A DNA stretch of 64,000 nt from Schaalia sp. HMT-172. Lineage in GTDB: Bacteria > Actinomycetota > Actinomycetes > Actinomycetales > Actinomycetaceae. The stretch is taken from the NCBI RefSeq assembly GCF_030644365.1, contig NZ_CP130058.1:434001-498000 (forward strand), in the 5' to 3' direction. The notes under the pieces were generated by a model. It worked only from the letters and a program-made list of their open reading frames with translations. It was not told where the DNA came from and did not search any database. This document shows, one piece after another, positions 35,897-47,026 of the stretch. A program made the translations under genes and the position numbers. The stretch's first letter is position 1; the number at the start of each line of letters is the position of its first letter.

Positions 35897-36873
35897 TGAA
35901 CCTGTCCAACGGTTGGCCCATGATGGGGTCAACGGGGGAGATCATCCTCTTCGCATGCACGGCCATTGTCATGGTCGCCTGCGCTCTGGGTGTCCTCTTC
36001 TGTAAGAAGGCCGCGCACTCGGTCATCTGCATGGTCGGCGTCATGCTCGGCCTGGCAGTCCTGTACATCGCCAATAGCGCCCCCTTCCTGGGCGTCGCGC
36101 AGATCGTCGTGTACACCGGCGCGATCATGATGCTGTTCCTCTTTGTCATCATGCTGATCGGCATCGGCACCTCCGACGACTACGCCCGCCAGTCCCGCGG
36201 CGCGATCGTCGCGGCGGTGCTCGGTGGCCTCGGCCTGATCGTGATCGTGACGACCGCGATCCTGAAGTCCGTGCCCGACACCTACGCGGCGAACGAGGTC
36301 AACCCCTACTCCAACCAGCCGATCACCGACCTGGCGATCACCCTGTTCCAGGAGCACTGGCTGAGCATGGAAATCGCCGGCGGCCTGCTCATCACCGCCG
36401 CCGTCGGCGCAATGCTACTCACCCACTCGGATCGCCTCGGCCCGAAGGTCACCCAGCTGCAGACCGCTCGCAACAAGATGCGCGCGTTCGAGGAGAAGGG
36501 TGCTCGCATCGGCCAGCTGCCCGCCCCCGGCGTCTACGCCCAGTCGAACGCGGCCGACGTGCCCGCCATCTCGGGTGAGACCCTCGGCCCCGTCGAGGAG
36601 TCCGTGCCCCGCGTGCTGCGCGTGCGCGGCCTGACCCGCACGATCGGCGAGGTCACCCCCGAGGTCTCCGAGCAGCTCGCCCTCGCCCGAAACGAGGCCG
36701 ACGGCTCCGAGGCGCTCGAGGAATCGCCCTACACCATCGGGCGCACGCCCGACGTCCCGCGCTCCGGCTCCTTCGGGATGCCCGGCGCCGCCGCGCCCAC
36801 CGGACTGGCCCAGCCTCGGGCTCGCAAGGCGCGCACCACCACCCCCACTGAGAAGAAGGAGGAGAGCAAGTGA
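35896..36873 (+). CDS. nuoJ: NADH-quinone oxidoreductase subunit J
   Basis: A membrane subunit with five helices in the first 185 residues ([40 protein letters not shown]). The total length of 325 is long for NuoJ because of a hydrophilic C-terminal part of about 140 residues ending in KKEESK. That tail has no recognised domain. It overlaps nuoI and nuoK. Confidence 0.94.
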   Translation: MNLSNGWPMMGSTGEIILFACTAIVMVACALGVLFCKKAAHSVICMVGVMLGLAVLYIANSAPFLGVAQIVVYTGAIMMLFLFVIMLIGIGTSDDYARQSRGAIVAAVLGGLGLIVIVTTAILKSVPDTYAANEVNPYSNQPITDLAITLFQEHWLSMEIAGGLLITAAVGAMLLTHSDRLGPKVTQLQTARNKMRAFEEKGARIGQLPAPGVYAQSNAADVPAISGETLGPVEESVPRVLRVRGLTRTIGEVTPEVSEQLALARNEADGSEALEESPYTIGRTPDVPRSGSFGMPGAAAPTGLAQPRARKARTTTPTEKKEESK

Positions 36874-37169
36874 GCCTCGCCTGGTACCTCATCCTTGCGG
36901 GTGTGCTGTTCGCCATCGGAGCGACCACGGTCCTCGTGCGCCGCAGCGCGGTCATCGCGCTCATGGGCGTCGAAATGATGCTCAACGCCGCGAACCTCGT
37001 CCTCGTGACGTTCTCGCGCATTAACTCCAACGTTGACGGCGAGATCATGGCGTTCTTCGTCATGGTCGTCGCGGCGGCTGAGGTCGTCGTCGGCCTGTCG
37101 ATCATCGTGTCCATCTATCGTTCGCGCTCGACCACGAGCATGGACGACCTCAACCTGCTGAAGAACTGA
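36870..37169 (+). CDS. nuoK: NADH-quinone oxidoreductase subunit K
   Basis: A 99-residue, three-helix proton-channel subunit. The membrane Glu residues are in [19 protein letters not shown] and [19 protein letters not shown]. The start is GTG at 36870, overlapping the nuoJ stop, with GGAGAG upstream. Length and pattern are standard. Confidence 0.95.
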   Translation: MSLAWYLILAGVLFAIGATTVLVRRSAVIALMGVEMMLNAANLVLVTFSRINSNVDGEIMAFFVMVVAAAEVVVGLSIIVSIYRSRSTTSMDDLNLLKN

Positions 37170-37184
37170 GGGAGGACGTAACTC

Positions 37185-39161
<1,977 letters not shown>

Positions 39162-39175
39162 AGGGGTACACGACA

Positions 39176-40730
39176 ATGGAAAGTGCAATGGTTGCTGCTA
39201 ACTTCCCGTGGCTGACCGTCCTCGTGGCCCTTCCGGCCGCGGGCGCGGCCCTCCTCGGCTTCGTCCCGCCCCTCAGGCGCTCCGCTGGGCGCCTCGTCGC
39301 CCTGGCCATCGCCCTCGTCGAGCTCGCCCTCGGCGTGTACGCTGCCGCCACCGCGTTCAACTGGTCCGCCCCGGCCTCGTACCAGCTCTACGAGTCCCGC
39401 ACGTGGATCCCGCAGATGGGCGTCACCTGGTCCCTCGGCGTGACCTCCCTCGGCCTCGTCATGATCCTCCTGGCCCTCGCGCTCGTGCCGATCGTGCTCG
39501 TCGCCGGCTGGGACGAGAACGAGGACCGGGGCGCCTACCCGGCGCTGGTGCTCGCCCTCCAGGCGTTCATGGTCCTCATCTTCGCGGCTTACGACCTGGT
39601 GGTCTTCTACGTCGCCTTCGAGGCCATGCTGGTCCCGCTGTACCTCATGATCGGACGCTACGGCGTCGGCGACGAGGCAGCCCGCCACAAGGCCGCGATG
39701 AAGTTCCTGCTGTACTCGCCTCTTCGGCGGCCTGGTCATGCTCGGTGGCATCATCTACCTGTGGGCGATGGGCTCGCAGGCAGCGCAGGACGTGACGACC
39801 TTCTTCCGCATCGATACGCTCGCCCAGATCCTGCCGAACGCCCCGCTGGTCATCCAGATGATCATCTTCGTGACCTTCATGGTTGCGTTCGCGATCAAGG
39901 CCCCGATGGTCCCCGTCCACACCTGGCTGCCCGACACGGCAGCCGTCGCCCGCCCCGGAACCTCGGTTCTGCTGGTCGGCGTCCTGGACAAGATCGGCAC
40001 CTTCGGCATGATCACGATGTGCCTGCAGCTCACCCCCGGCGCCTCCGCGGCGGCCAAGTGGGTCATGTGCGTGCTCGCTGTCATCTCGATCCTGTGGGGC
40101 GGCCTGTCCGCCAACGGGCAGAACGACATCATGCGCCTCGTGTCCTACACCTCCGTGTCGCACTTCGGCTTCATGGTGCTCGGCATCTTCATCGGCTCGC
40201 AGATCGCGCTCGTCGGCGCCATGTTCTACATGGTCGCCCACGGTGTGTCGATCGCCGCGATGTTCCTGCTCTCCGGCTGGCTCTCGCGCCGCGGGGGCAC
40301 GCAGGACATGCGCGAATACGTCGGCATGCAGAAGGTCACCCCGGTCCTCGCCGGCCTGTGGCTGATGAGCGGCCTCGCGTCGATCGCGCTGCCCGGCCTG
40401 TCCGGCTTCGTCCCTGAGTACCTGGTGCTCATGGGCACCTGGACGGTGAGCGGCCCGCTGGCCCTCTTCGCCGTCCTCGGCGTGGTCATCGCCGCGATGT
40501 ACATCCTCATGCCCTACCAGCGCGTCTTCACGGGCGCTCCGGGCAAGGGCAAGGAGGAGCTGGCAGACCTCGGGGCGCGCGAACGCTGCGTCATGACCCC
40601 GCTCGTCATCGCGATGCTCGTCCTTGGTATCTGGTCGGCGCCCCTCGTGAGCGCCCTGACCCCGGTTGCTTCAGACCTCGACCTGGCCACCTCGCAGGTC
40701 CCGGCCGCCGTTGAAGGGAGCGCACAGTGA
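39176..40730 (+). pseudogene. nuoM: NADH-quinone oxidoreductase subunit M with apparent 1-base frameshift
   Basis: A proton-pumping antiporter-like subunit. The first part (39176 to about 39718) reads MESAMVAANFPW through KAAMKFLLYS. The rest reads LFGGLVMLGGIIYLWAMG onward in the next frame to the stop at 40730. One extra C in TACTCGCCTCTTC (39719-39720) accounts for it; without it the protein would be 517 residues with intact motifs FVAFAIKAPMVPVHTWLPD-like and LVSYTSVSHFGFM. As read, the first frame runs into antisense-like Arg-rich sequence. Every neighbour is intact, so a sequencing error is at least as likely as a real mutation. Confidence 0.85.
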
Positions 40731-42295
40731 ACGTCCTACCCATGGCTAACTTCCAGGCCCCCGAGGTTCACTGGCTGAGCCTCGCGCCCATTCTCATCGT
40801 CCTGGGTGGCGCGGTCCTCGGCATCCTCGTCGAGGCCTTCGCCCCCGTCAAGGCGCGCCGCCCCATCGTGGTCGGCCTGTCGATCCTGGCGACCGCTGGC
40901 GCGTGCGTCATGCTCGCGTTGCGCTGGGCTCCCGTCGTGGCGGCCCCCGCCTCGCTGGGCGAGTACATTGAGGATCCGCTGACGATCGCCGCGCAGTCGA
41001 TCCTCATGATCATCGGCTTCATGGCCATTCTGGTGATGGCTGACCGCACCAGCGTCGGCGACGGCGCGTTCGCGGGCCAGCCCTCGGACCGACCGGATTC
41101 TGCCGCCGAGGAGCTCACCGAGCGCAAGGGCTACCAGCGTTCGGAGATGTTCCCGCTGACCCTGTTCTCGCTGGGCGGCATGATGATCTTCCCGGCCGCG
41201 GACAACTTCGTGACACTCTTCGTGTCCCTCGAAGTCATGTCACTGCCCCTGTACATCATGGCCGCGACCGCGCGTCGGCGCCGTCAGCTGTCCTTCGAGG
41301 CGGCTCTGAAGTACTTCGTGCTCGGTGCCTTCTCCTCCGGGTTCATGCTCATGGGCTCGGCGTTCCTCTTCGGTTTCGCCAACTCGCTGCGTATCTCGGC
41401 CCTGGGACCGGCCATCGCGAACAACGTCAACATGGACTGGATGGTCCTCATCGGCGTGTTCTGCGTGATGGTGGGCCTGCTCTTCAAGGTGGGCGCCGCG
41501 CCCTTCCACGCGTGGACCCCCGATGTCTACACGGGCGCCCCAACCCCGGTGACGGGCTTCATGGCGGCAGCCGTGAAGATCGCGGCCTTCGCCGCGATGG
41601 CCCGCTTCTATCAGGCCGTCGCCGCCTACCTGCAGTGGGACTTCGTGTACGTCTTCGCGGCCGTCGCGGTCCTGACGATCCTCGTCGGTACCTTCGCGGG
41701 CCTCGTGCAAGACGACGTCAAGCGCATGCTGGCGTACTCGTCGATCGCTCACGCGGGCTTCATCCTGATGGGTATCCTCGCGATCCAGAAGGGCGGCACG
41801 GGCCATGTGTTGTTCTACACGCTGGGCTACGGCCTGGCCACGGTCGGCGCCTTCGGCGTGATCGCGCTGGTGCGCGGCCGCGACGCGGAGGGCAACGTCC
41901 TGGGCGAGGCGACGAGCCTGTCGAAGTGGGCGGGCATCGGGCGCACGCACCCGTGGATCGCCGGCTCGATGCTGGTGTTCCTGCTGTCCTTCGCGGGCAT
42001 CCCGCTGACTGGTGGTTTCGTTGGAAAGTTCGTGATTTTCTCGGACGCGATCAAGGGCGGCATCGGCTGGCTTGCGATCGTGGGCCTCGTCGCCTCGGCG
42101 ATCACGGCGTTCTACTACTTCCGCCTCGTGCGCGTCATGTTCTTCACTGAGCCCAGTGAGGAATCCGTAGTGGTTCACTCGGAGGGCCTGTCCGCTCTGG
42201 CCATCCTGGTGTGCGCGCTCGGAACGATCGCCCTGGGCGTGTTCCCCGGTCCCGTGTTGAGTCTGCTTGAAAAGATCGTCATACTGATCCCGTGA
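40727..42295 (+). CDS. nuoN: NADH-quinone oxidoreductase subunit N
   Basis: An antiporter-like proton-pumping subunit, 522 residues, about 14 helices. Conserved stretches are AAPFHAWTPDVYTGAPTPVT, FAGLVQDDVKRMLAYSSIAH and LLSFAGIPLTGGFVGKF. The GTG start at 40727 overlaps the nuoM stop; ATG at 40742 is an alternative. The stop overlaps the GTG of the polyprenyl synthase. Confidence 0.94.
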   Translation: MNVLPMANFQAPEVHWLSLAPILIVLGGAVLGILVEAFAPVKARRPIVVGLSILATAGACVMLALRWAPVVAAPASLGEYIEDPLTIAAQSILMIIGFMAILVMADRTSVGDGAFAGQPSDRPDSAAEELTERKGYQRSEMFPLTLFSLGGMMIFPAADNFVTLFVSLEVMSLPLYIMAATARRRRQLSFEAALKYFVLGAFSSGFMLMGSAFLFGFANSLRISALGPAIANNVNMDWMVLIGVFCVMVGLLFKVGAAPFHAWTPDVYTGAPTPVTGFMAAAVKIAAFAAMARFYQAVAAYLQWDFVYVFAAVAVLTILVGTFAGLVQDDVKRMLAYSSIAHAGFILMGILAIQKGGTGHVLFYTLGYGLATVGAFGVIALVRGRDAEGNVLGEATSLSKWAGIGRTHPWIAGSMLVFLLSFAGIPLTGGFVGKFVIFSDAIKGGIGWLAIVGLVASAITAFYYFRLVRVMFFTEPSEESVVVHSEGLSALAILVCALGTIALGVFPGPVLSLLEKIVILIP

Positions 42296-43305
42296 GTGCT
42301 CAAACACCCGATCTTCATGTTCCCGACCTCGAGTCCCGCATTACCCCGGGGCTCGAGGTCGTCGAGCGTCGTCTTCTTGACGCCGTTTCCTCGTCGCGTG
42401 ACCTGACGGACGAGCTGACACGTCATCTGGCGGTCGCGGGCGGTAAGCGGATGCGTCCGCTCCTGACCCTCGTCTGCGCGCAGCTGGGCGACCCCGAGCG
42501 CGCGCTCGACGACAGGGTCATCACGGCTGCAACGGCTGTCGAGCTGACGCACCTGGCCTCCCTGTACCACGACGACGTCATGGATTCCGCGCCGACCCGT
42601 CGCGGGGTCCCCTCGGCCCAGCACCTGTGGGGTAACAATCGAGCGATTCTGGCCGGCGATATTCTCTTCGCGCGCGCCTCGCTGCTGGTGGCGTCGCTGG
42701 GCCCGGAGATTGTGGCTCACCACGCGCGCACCTTCGAGCGCCTGTGTGAGGGCCAGCTCAACGAGACCTTCGGCCCGGTTGACGGTGCGGATCGTGTGGA
42801 CTTCTACCTGCAGGTCCTGGCGGATAAGACCGGCTCGCTGGTGTCGACGGCCGCCTCTTTTGGCGCCTTGCTGTCGGGTGCCGGCCAGCTGATGGCCGAC
42901 GTGGTCGCCGACTTCGGTGAGAAGGTGGGCGTCGCCTTCCAGATCGCCGACGACGTGCTGGATTTGGCGTCCTCGGGCGAGCAGTCCGGCAAGACCCCGG
43001 GCACCGACCTGCGTGAGGGCGTGGACACGCTGCCCGTCCTCCTGCTGCGCCGCCGCGAGGCCGCCGGCACCATCGACGAGGCGGGGGCGCGCATCCTGCG
43101 CGAGCTCGCGGGTGACCTATCCTCCGACGAGGCCCTGGCCTCGGTCGTCGAGCAGCTGCGCGGCCATGACGTGCTGGAGGAGACGCGCGAGCTGGCGCGC
43201 ACCTGGGCCGGCGACGCGATCGCTGCCCTGGCTCCGCTGCCGAAGGGCGAGGCGAAGACCGCGCTCGAGGCCTTCGCGAACCTCATGGTGGATCGACTGG
43301 TCTGA
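42292..43305 (+). CDS. Polyprenyl diphosphate synthase (menaquinone side chain)
   Basis: A trans-isoprenyl diphosphate synthase of 337 residues. The first Asp-rich motif is SLYHDDVMDSAPTRRG and the second is FQIADDVLDLAS. GGKRMRPLL binds diphosphate. It elongates the isoprenoid used by MenA. The GTG start overlaps the nuoN stop, so it is the last gene of the nuo operon. In mycobacteria the comparable grcC1 adjoins menJ. The small residue positions before the first motif (HLASLY) suggest a long-chain product, but exact length is not predictable by eye. Confidence 0.9.
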   Translation: MSAQTPDLHVPDLESRITPGLEVVERRLLDAVSSSRDLTDELTRHLAVAGGKRMRPLLTLVCAQLGDPERALDDRVITAATAVELTHLASLYHDDVMDSAPTRRGVPSAQHLWGNNRAILAGDILFARASLLVASLGPEIVAHHARTFERLCEGQLNETFGPVDGADRVDFYLQVLADKTGSLVSTAASFGALLSGAGQLMADVVADFGEKVGVAFQIADDVLDLASSGEQSGKTPGTDLREGVDTLPVLLLRRREAAGTIDEAGARILRELAGDLSSDEALASVVEQLRGHDVLEETRELARTWAGDAIAALAPLPKGEAKTALEAFANLMVDRLV

Positions 43306-43313
43306 CTTACTGT

Positions 43314-43361
43314 CGAGGCCGGGGTCCTCTGCGCTGTTTGGCGCGGCGGGTCCCGGCCTCG
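43314..43361 (+). terminator. Hairpin terminator of the nuo operon
   Basis: CGAGGCCGGG and CCCGGCCTCG form a perfect 10-bp stem enclosing a 28-base GC-rich loop that can fold further. It starts 8 bases after the stop of the polyprenyl synthase gene. Confidence 0.7.
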
Positions 43362-43502
43362 TCGTATGCGCGCCCCGCGCCCGGGCTTTATGCCGCGCGA
43401 GCGACGTGAGCCGCGCGCTCGGTGGCCCGCTCGTTGTCTGCGCCGCGAGCCGCCCGCTCGGCTCGTCGTCTCGAAGGCCGGTCAGGCCCTGCCGCCGCCG
43501 GG

Positions 43503-43574
43503 CCCAGCCAGCTGTTTGGACTGCGCCGCCAGGCCCAGCCAGCTGTTTGGACTGCGCCGCCAGGCCCAGCCAAG
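43503..43574. repeat. 31-bp tandem repeat
   Basis: Two full units and a partial third (CCCAGCCAGCTGTTTGGACT and GCGCCGCCAGG), starting at 43503, 43534 and 43565, identical over the full copies. No gene is supported between 43306 and 44350, a 1.0-kb stretch that is otherwise filled by this repeat, the array at 43640, element copy C and the 29-bp repeat. Confidence 0.85.
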
Positions 43575-43639
43575 CCTGTCGGGTCCGTGGACGTCCTTTC
43601 GGGCAGGTCCGCATGTGAGCTTGTGACGGATGGGGTCGT

Positions 43640-43768
43640 GCACCCGATCTGTAGGCATTGCACCCGATCTGTAGGCATTGCACCCCTTCTGTTCGGGTGC
43701 AGCGCCGCGTAACGGGTGCAGCGCCGCGTAACGGGTGCAATGCCCCTTAGTGGGTGTGTCAAGTCCCG
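43640..43768. repeat. 20/19-bp array with inverted arms
   Basis: Left arm: GCACCCGATCTGTAGGCATT twice, then GCACCCCTTCTGTTC. Right arm: GGGTGCAGCGCCGCGTAAC twice, then GGGTGCAATGCCCCTTAGT and GGGTGTGTC. GCACCC and GGGTGC are complementary, so the array has the same facing-arm design as the CTATCC arrays with a wholly different unit sequence. Confidence 0.85.
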
Positions 43769-43976
43769 GGTTTTGTGGAGGCTTGTTGAGCCCGCTTCCT
43801 TTCGTGTTGTTGTGTGTTGATTTTCTGCTTGTTGTGGTGTGATGCCGCCCAGGGAGAGGGGGCGGCGGGTCTTGTACCAGTGGACCCAGGCGGCGGTTTC
43901 GCGTTCGCGTGTTTCTCGACCTGTCCCGGTCGTGACCGAATCGTGTATGGGGCATCGTCATGGTTCCCCAACAATG

Positions 43977-44081
43977 TCGCATGCAATTTCCCTGTCAACC
44001 TTTTATGTATTGAAATAGTGTCGTTGCAATTCCAACGTTTCTGGGTGATGAGAAAAGTTCGGTCAACCGAATTGCATGCGA
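43977..44081 (+). repeat. Dispersed inverted-repeat element, copy C
   Basis: A 105-bp element from TCGCATGCAATTTCCC to CGAATTGCATGCGA. Its core palindrome reads CGTTG-CAATTC-CAACG, where copies A and B have CGTTG-GAATTG-CAACG: the central hexamer is the reverse complement. The left flank TTCCCCAACAATG matches copy A. It lies upstream of fprA. Confidence 0.85.
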
Positions 44082-44128
44082 CTTTTGGGAGGGAGGCGCA
44101 GAGGTTGCCTCTGAACCGAACATGCCAA

Positions 44129-44240
44129 GGCCTCGTCCCGACTGAGCAGGGCGCCCGGGCCTCGTCCCGACTGAGCAGGGCGCCCGGGCTTCGTCCGTGG
44201 GGGAGCTGCCGCGCCCGGGCCTCGTCCCGCGCAAGCGAGG
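44129..44240. repeat. 29-bp tandem repeat upstream of fprA
   Basis: Units beginning GGCCTCGTCCCGACTGAGCA at 44129 and 44158 are identical over 29 bases; degenerate units start at 44187 and 44218. Each opens with the GGCCTCGT motif found all over the window. Confidence 0.8.
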
Positions 44241-44350
44241 AACCGAGGCTGTGTTTGCCGTCTCAGCTTAGGTTGCCCTTGGCCTTGGGGCGCTAGACTT
44301 GGTGCCCAGGTGCGCGCACTCGCGCGCGGTCACGAAGAAGGAGAACTCGC

Positions 44351-45862
44351 TTGGCACCGCTCAACGTTGCCGTCATCGGCGCCGGTCCCGCTGGCATCTA
44401 CGCGTCGGACATCCTGTCGAAGTCGGGGCTCGAGGTGAATATCGACCTTTTCGAGCGGCTTCCCGCCCCCTACGGGCTTGTGCGCTACGGTGTGGCGCCC
44501 GACCACCCGCGCATTAAGCAGATCATCGTCGCCCTGTACAAGATCCTCCAGCGCGGAGACATTCGCCTGCTCGGCAACGTCGAGGTGGGCCGCGACGTGA
44601 CGATCGACGACCTGCGCGACCACTACGACGCGATCATCATCGCGACCGGTGCGGACCGCGACCATCCGCTCGACATTCCCGGCGTGGACCTGCCCGAGTC
44701 CTACGGCGCCGCCGACTTCGTGTCCTGGTACGACGGCAACCCGGACTACCCGCGCACGTGGCCGCTGAAGGCCCGCGAGGTCGCGGTCCTTGGTGTGGGG
44801 AACGTGGCCTTGGACGTCTCGCGCGTTCTCGCCAAGCACGCCGAGGATATGCTCAAGACTGAGGTGCCGGCCAACGTCGCCGAGGCCCTGGCTGACAACC
44901 CGATCACGGACGTGCACGTGTTCGGCCGCCGCGGTCCGGCGCAGGTGAAGTTCACGCCGCTGGAGCTGCGTGAGCTGGGTAAGGTGCCGGACGTGGACGT
45001 CATCGTCTCGGAGGAGGATTTCGACTTCGACGAGGGGTCTGAGGAGGCGCTGCGCGCGTCGAACCAGCAGCGCCAGGTCGTCAAGACCCTGACGAACTAC
45101 GCGATGGCCGATCCTGAGGAGCACACGGCGTCGCGTCGTATCCACATCCACCTGTTCCAGGCCCCGGTCGAGATCGTCGCTGACGAGCGCGGCCACGTGA
45201 AGGCGCTGCGCACCGAGCGCACCGCCCTGAACGGCGACGGCACTGTGTCGGGCACGGGCGTCATCACGACGTGGCCCGTGCAGGCCGTGTACCGCGCGGT
45301 GGGCTACTTCTCGTCGCCGATCCCGGGCCTGCCCTTCGACGAGCGCGCCGGCGTGGTCCCCAACGTTGAGGGGCGCGTCATCGAGGGCGACACCACGAAG
45401 GACGAGTCCGCGCCCGTCATCCCCGGCGTGTACGCGACCGGGTGGATCAAGCGCGGCCCCGTCGGCCTCATCGGTTCGACGAAGTCCGACGCGCAGCAGA
45501 CGATCACGCACCTCGTGGAGGACGCCTCGCAGGGGCGCCTGCACGCGAACACCGCCGAGGTTGGGCACGAGGCCATGGTGGCGCTCCTGGAGTCGCGCGG
45601 CGTCGAGTTCACGACCTGGGAGGGTTGGGAGCTGCTGGACGCCTACGAACAGGCCCTCGGTGAGGACTACGGTGAGCTTCCGGGCGGCCGTGGCACGCGC
45701 GAGCGCGTGAAGGTCGTGTCGCGTCGCGCGATGACCGACATTTCGCGCGGCGCGCAGGTGGACCCCGCCTCCGCCGACCTGATCGGCGATATGGGCGAGA
45801 TGGGCGTGCCCACCGCCCCCGAGCGCTTCGACGACTACACGGGGCCGGGGCGCCGCAACTGA
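44351..45862 (+). CDS. Ferredoxin/flavodoxin-NADP+ reductase, FprA-like
   Basis: A 503-residue adrenodoxin-reductase-type flavoprotein that passes electrons between NADPH and ferredoxin. It starts with the FAD fold VAVIGAGPAGIYASDILS, followed by PAPYGLVRYGVAPDHPRIK. The NADPH fold is VAVLGVGNVALDVSRVL with VFGRRGPAQVKFTPLEL. ATGWIKRGPVGLIGSTKSDA is near the C-terminus. The start is TTG at 44351 with AAGGAG eight bases upstream; TAGACT at 44294-44299 is a likely -10. The family matches mycobacterial FprA. The ferredoxin partner is not in the window. Confidence 0.9.
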   Translation: MAPLNVAVIGAGPAGIYASDILSKSGLEVNIDLFERLPAPYGLVRYGVAPDHPRIKQIIVALYKILQRGDIRLLGNVEVGRDVTIDDLRDHYDAIIIATGADRDHPLDIPGVDLPESYGAADFVSWYDGNPDYPRTWPLKAREVAVLGVGNVALDVSRVLAKHAEDMLKTEVPANVAEALADNPITDVHVFGRRGPAQVKFTPLELRELGKVPDVDVIVSEEDFDFDEGSEEALRASNQQRQVVKTLTNYAMADPEEHTASRRIHIHLFQAPVEIVADERGHVKALRTERTALNGDGTVSGTGVITTWPVQAVYRAVGYFSSPIPGLPFDERAGVVPNVEGRVIEGDTTKDESAPVIPGVYATGWIKRGPVGLIGSTKSDAQQTITHLVEDASQGRLHANTAEVGHEAMVALLESRGVEFTTWEGWELLDAYEQALGEDYGELPGGRGTRERVKVVSRRAMTDISRGAQVDPASADLIGDMGEMGVPTAPERFDDYTGPGRRN

Positions 45863-45878
45863 GTCTCGTCTCTCCTTC

Positions 45879-45915
45879 ACGAGGCCGTGGCCGGGTTCTC
45901 CGGTCGCGGCCTCGT
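45879..45915 (+). terminator. Hairpin terminator after fprA-like gene
   Basis: ACGAGGCCG and CGGCCTCGT form the outer stem; GGCCGG and CCGGTC inside give further pairing. It begins 16 bases after the stop. Confidence 0.65.
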
Positions 45916-46033
45916 TCGTGTGTGAGGGCCTGGCGCGGCCCCGGCCTCGTTGGTGGCCCCGGCTGCGTTCCCGGCCCGGCCTCGTTGGTGAACTGCGAGG
46001 AATCCGGGATATTCTCACCCGCGTTTCGGCTGG

Positions 46034-46067
46034 TTCCCAGGTGCTTCCCAGGTAATCTCTCTAACCT
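46034..46067 (+). promoter_or_regulatory. Direct-repeat site and -10 box of htpX
   Basis: TTCCCAGGT occurs at 46034-46042 and again at 46045-46053, an 11-base step that puts both on the same DNA face. TAACCT (46062-46067) is 7 bases before the ATG. The direct repeats cover the -35 position, so a regulator binding there in tandem would either replace or block the polymerase contact. Confidence 0.5.
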
Positions 46068-46074
46068 CGCGCGT

Positions 46075-46953
46075 ATGGTGCACCGCAACTATCACAATGG
46101 CCTGAAGACGACGCTGCTGCTGGGCGGCATGTGGGCGTTGCTCGTGTGCATTGGGGCGCTCGTGGCGCAGGGCACCGGGCGGGCCATCTGGATCGTCGTG
46201 TTTGCGGGCATTGGGCTGGCGCAGACCGCCTACTCGTACTGGAATTCGGCATCGATCGCGCTGCGCTCCATGAACGCCTACCCGGTCAGCGAACTCGAAC
46301 GGCCCGAGCTCTACGCCATCGTTCGCGAGCTTTCCGAGCGCGCGTGCCAGCCCATGCCTCGTATTTGGGTGGCGCCGACGATGACGCCGAACGCCTTTGC
46401 GACGGGCCGTAATCCGAACAATGCCGCCGTGTGCTGCACGGAGGGGATCCTCGAGATCCTCAATGAGCGCGAGCTGCGCGGCGTCCTCGGGCACGAGCTG
46501 ATGCACGTGTACAACCGGGACATCCTGACCTCGTCGGTGGCCGCCGCGATGGGTGGCGTCATCACGTCGGTCGCGCAGTTCCTGATGTTTTTCGGCGCGG
46601 GAAACAGGCGGGACGAGCAGGGGGGAGTGGGCGTCCTCGGTCTCATCGCGATGAGCCTGCTCGCGCCGATCGCTTCGATGCTCATCCAGTTCTCGCTGTC
46701 GCGTACCCGGGAGTTCGATGCCGACGAGGATGGGGCCAGGCTCACCGAGGATCCGCTCGCCCTGGCGTCGGCGCTGCGCAAGCTGGAGATGACGACCGAC
46801 CGGCGCCCGATGGTCGATACGCCCCGGACGCGCAACGTCGCCGCCATGATGATCGCGAATCCGTTCCGCGGCCGATCGCTGGGACGCCTGTTTGCGACCC
46901 ACCCGCCGATGGAGCAGCGGATCGCCCGCCTGGAGCAGATCGCGGGCTACTAG
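46075..46953 (+). CDS. htpX: Zinc metalloprotease HtpX
   Basis: A membrane M48 protease of 292 residues involved in quality control of membrane proteins. Two N-terminal helices (LLLGGMWALLVCIGALVAQ, AIWIVVFAGIGLAQTAYSYW) precede the catalytic motif GHELMHVYNRD (His near 140 and 144, Glu near 141). Two more helices follow, then SLSRTREFDADEDGA with the third zinc ligand Glu. ATG at 46075 is favoured over an upstream start, because the upstream extension is non-homologous and TAACCT sits 7 bases before the ATG. A long hairpin follows the gene. Confidence 0.92.
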   Translation: MVHRNYHNGLKTTLLLGGMWALLVCIGALVAQGTGRAIWIVVFAGIGLAQTAYSYWNSASIALRSMNAYPVSELERPELYAIVRELSERACQPMPRIWVAPTMTPNAFATGRNPNNAAVCCTEGILEILNERELRGVLGHELMHVYNRDILTSSVAAAMGGVITSVAQFLMFFGAGNRRDEQGGVGVLGLIAMSLLAPIASMLIQFSLSRTREFDADEDGARLTEDPLALASALRKLEMTTDRRPMVDTPRTRNVAAMMIANPFRGRSLGRLFATHPPMEQRIARLEQIAGY

Positions 46954-46966
46954 CGTGAGCAGACGG

Positions 46967-47000
46967 GGGCGGGCGGCCGGAGTTAACCGGCCGCCCGCCC
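46967..47000. terminator. Bidirectional hairpin between htpX and yajQ
   Basis: GGGCGGGCGGCCGG and its exact complement form a 14-bp stem with loop AGTTAA, sitting between the two convergent genes, so it can serve both. Confidence 0.8.
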
Positions 47001-47026
47001 GCGATCGTCGGCAGAAGCCAGAAGAC

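Noticed and set aside
39700-39740. Programmed ribosomal frameshift in nuoM
   Set aside because: No slippery run, internal ribosome-like stimulator or obvious pseudoknot at TCGCCTCTT, and other NuoM proteins are made without it.
44265-44285. Second iron-repressor box (TTAGGTTGCCC) upstream of fprA
   Set aside because: The left half is perfect but the right half does not match; too weak to claim.
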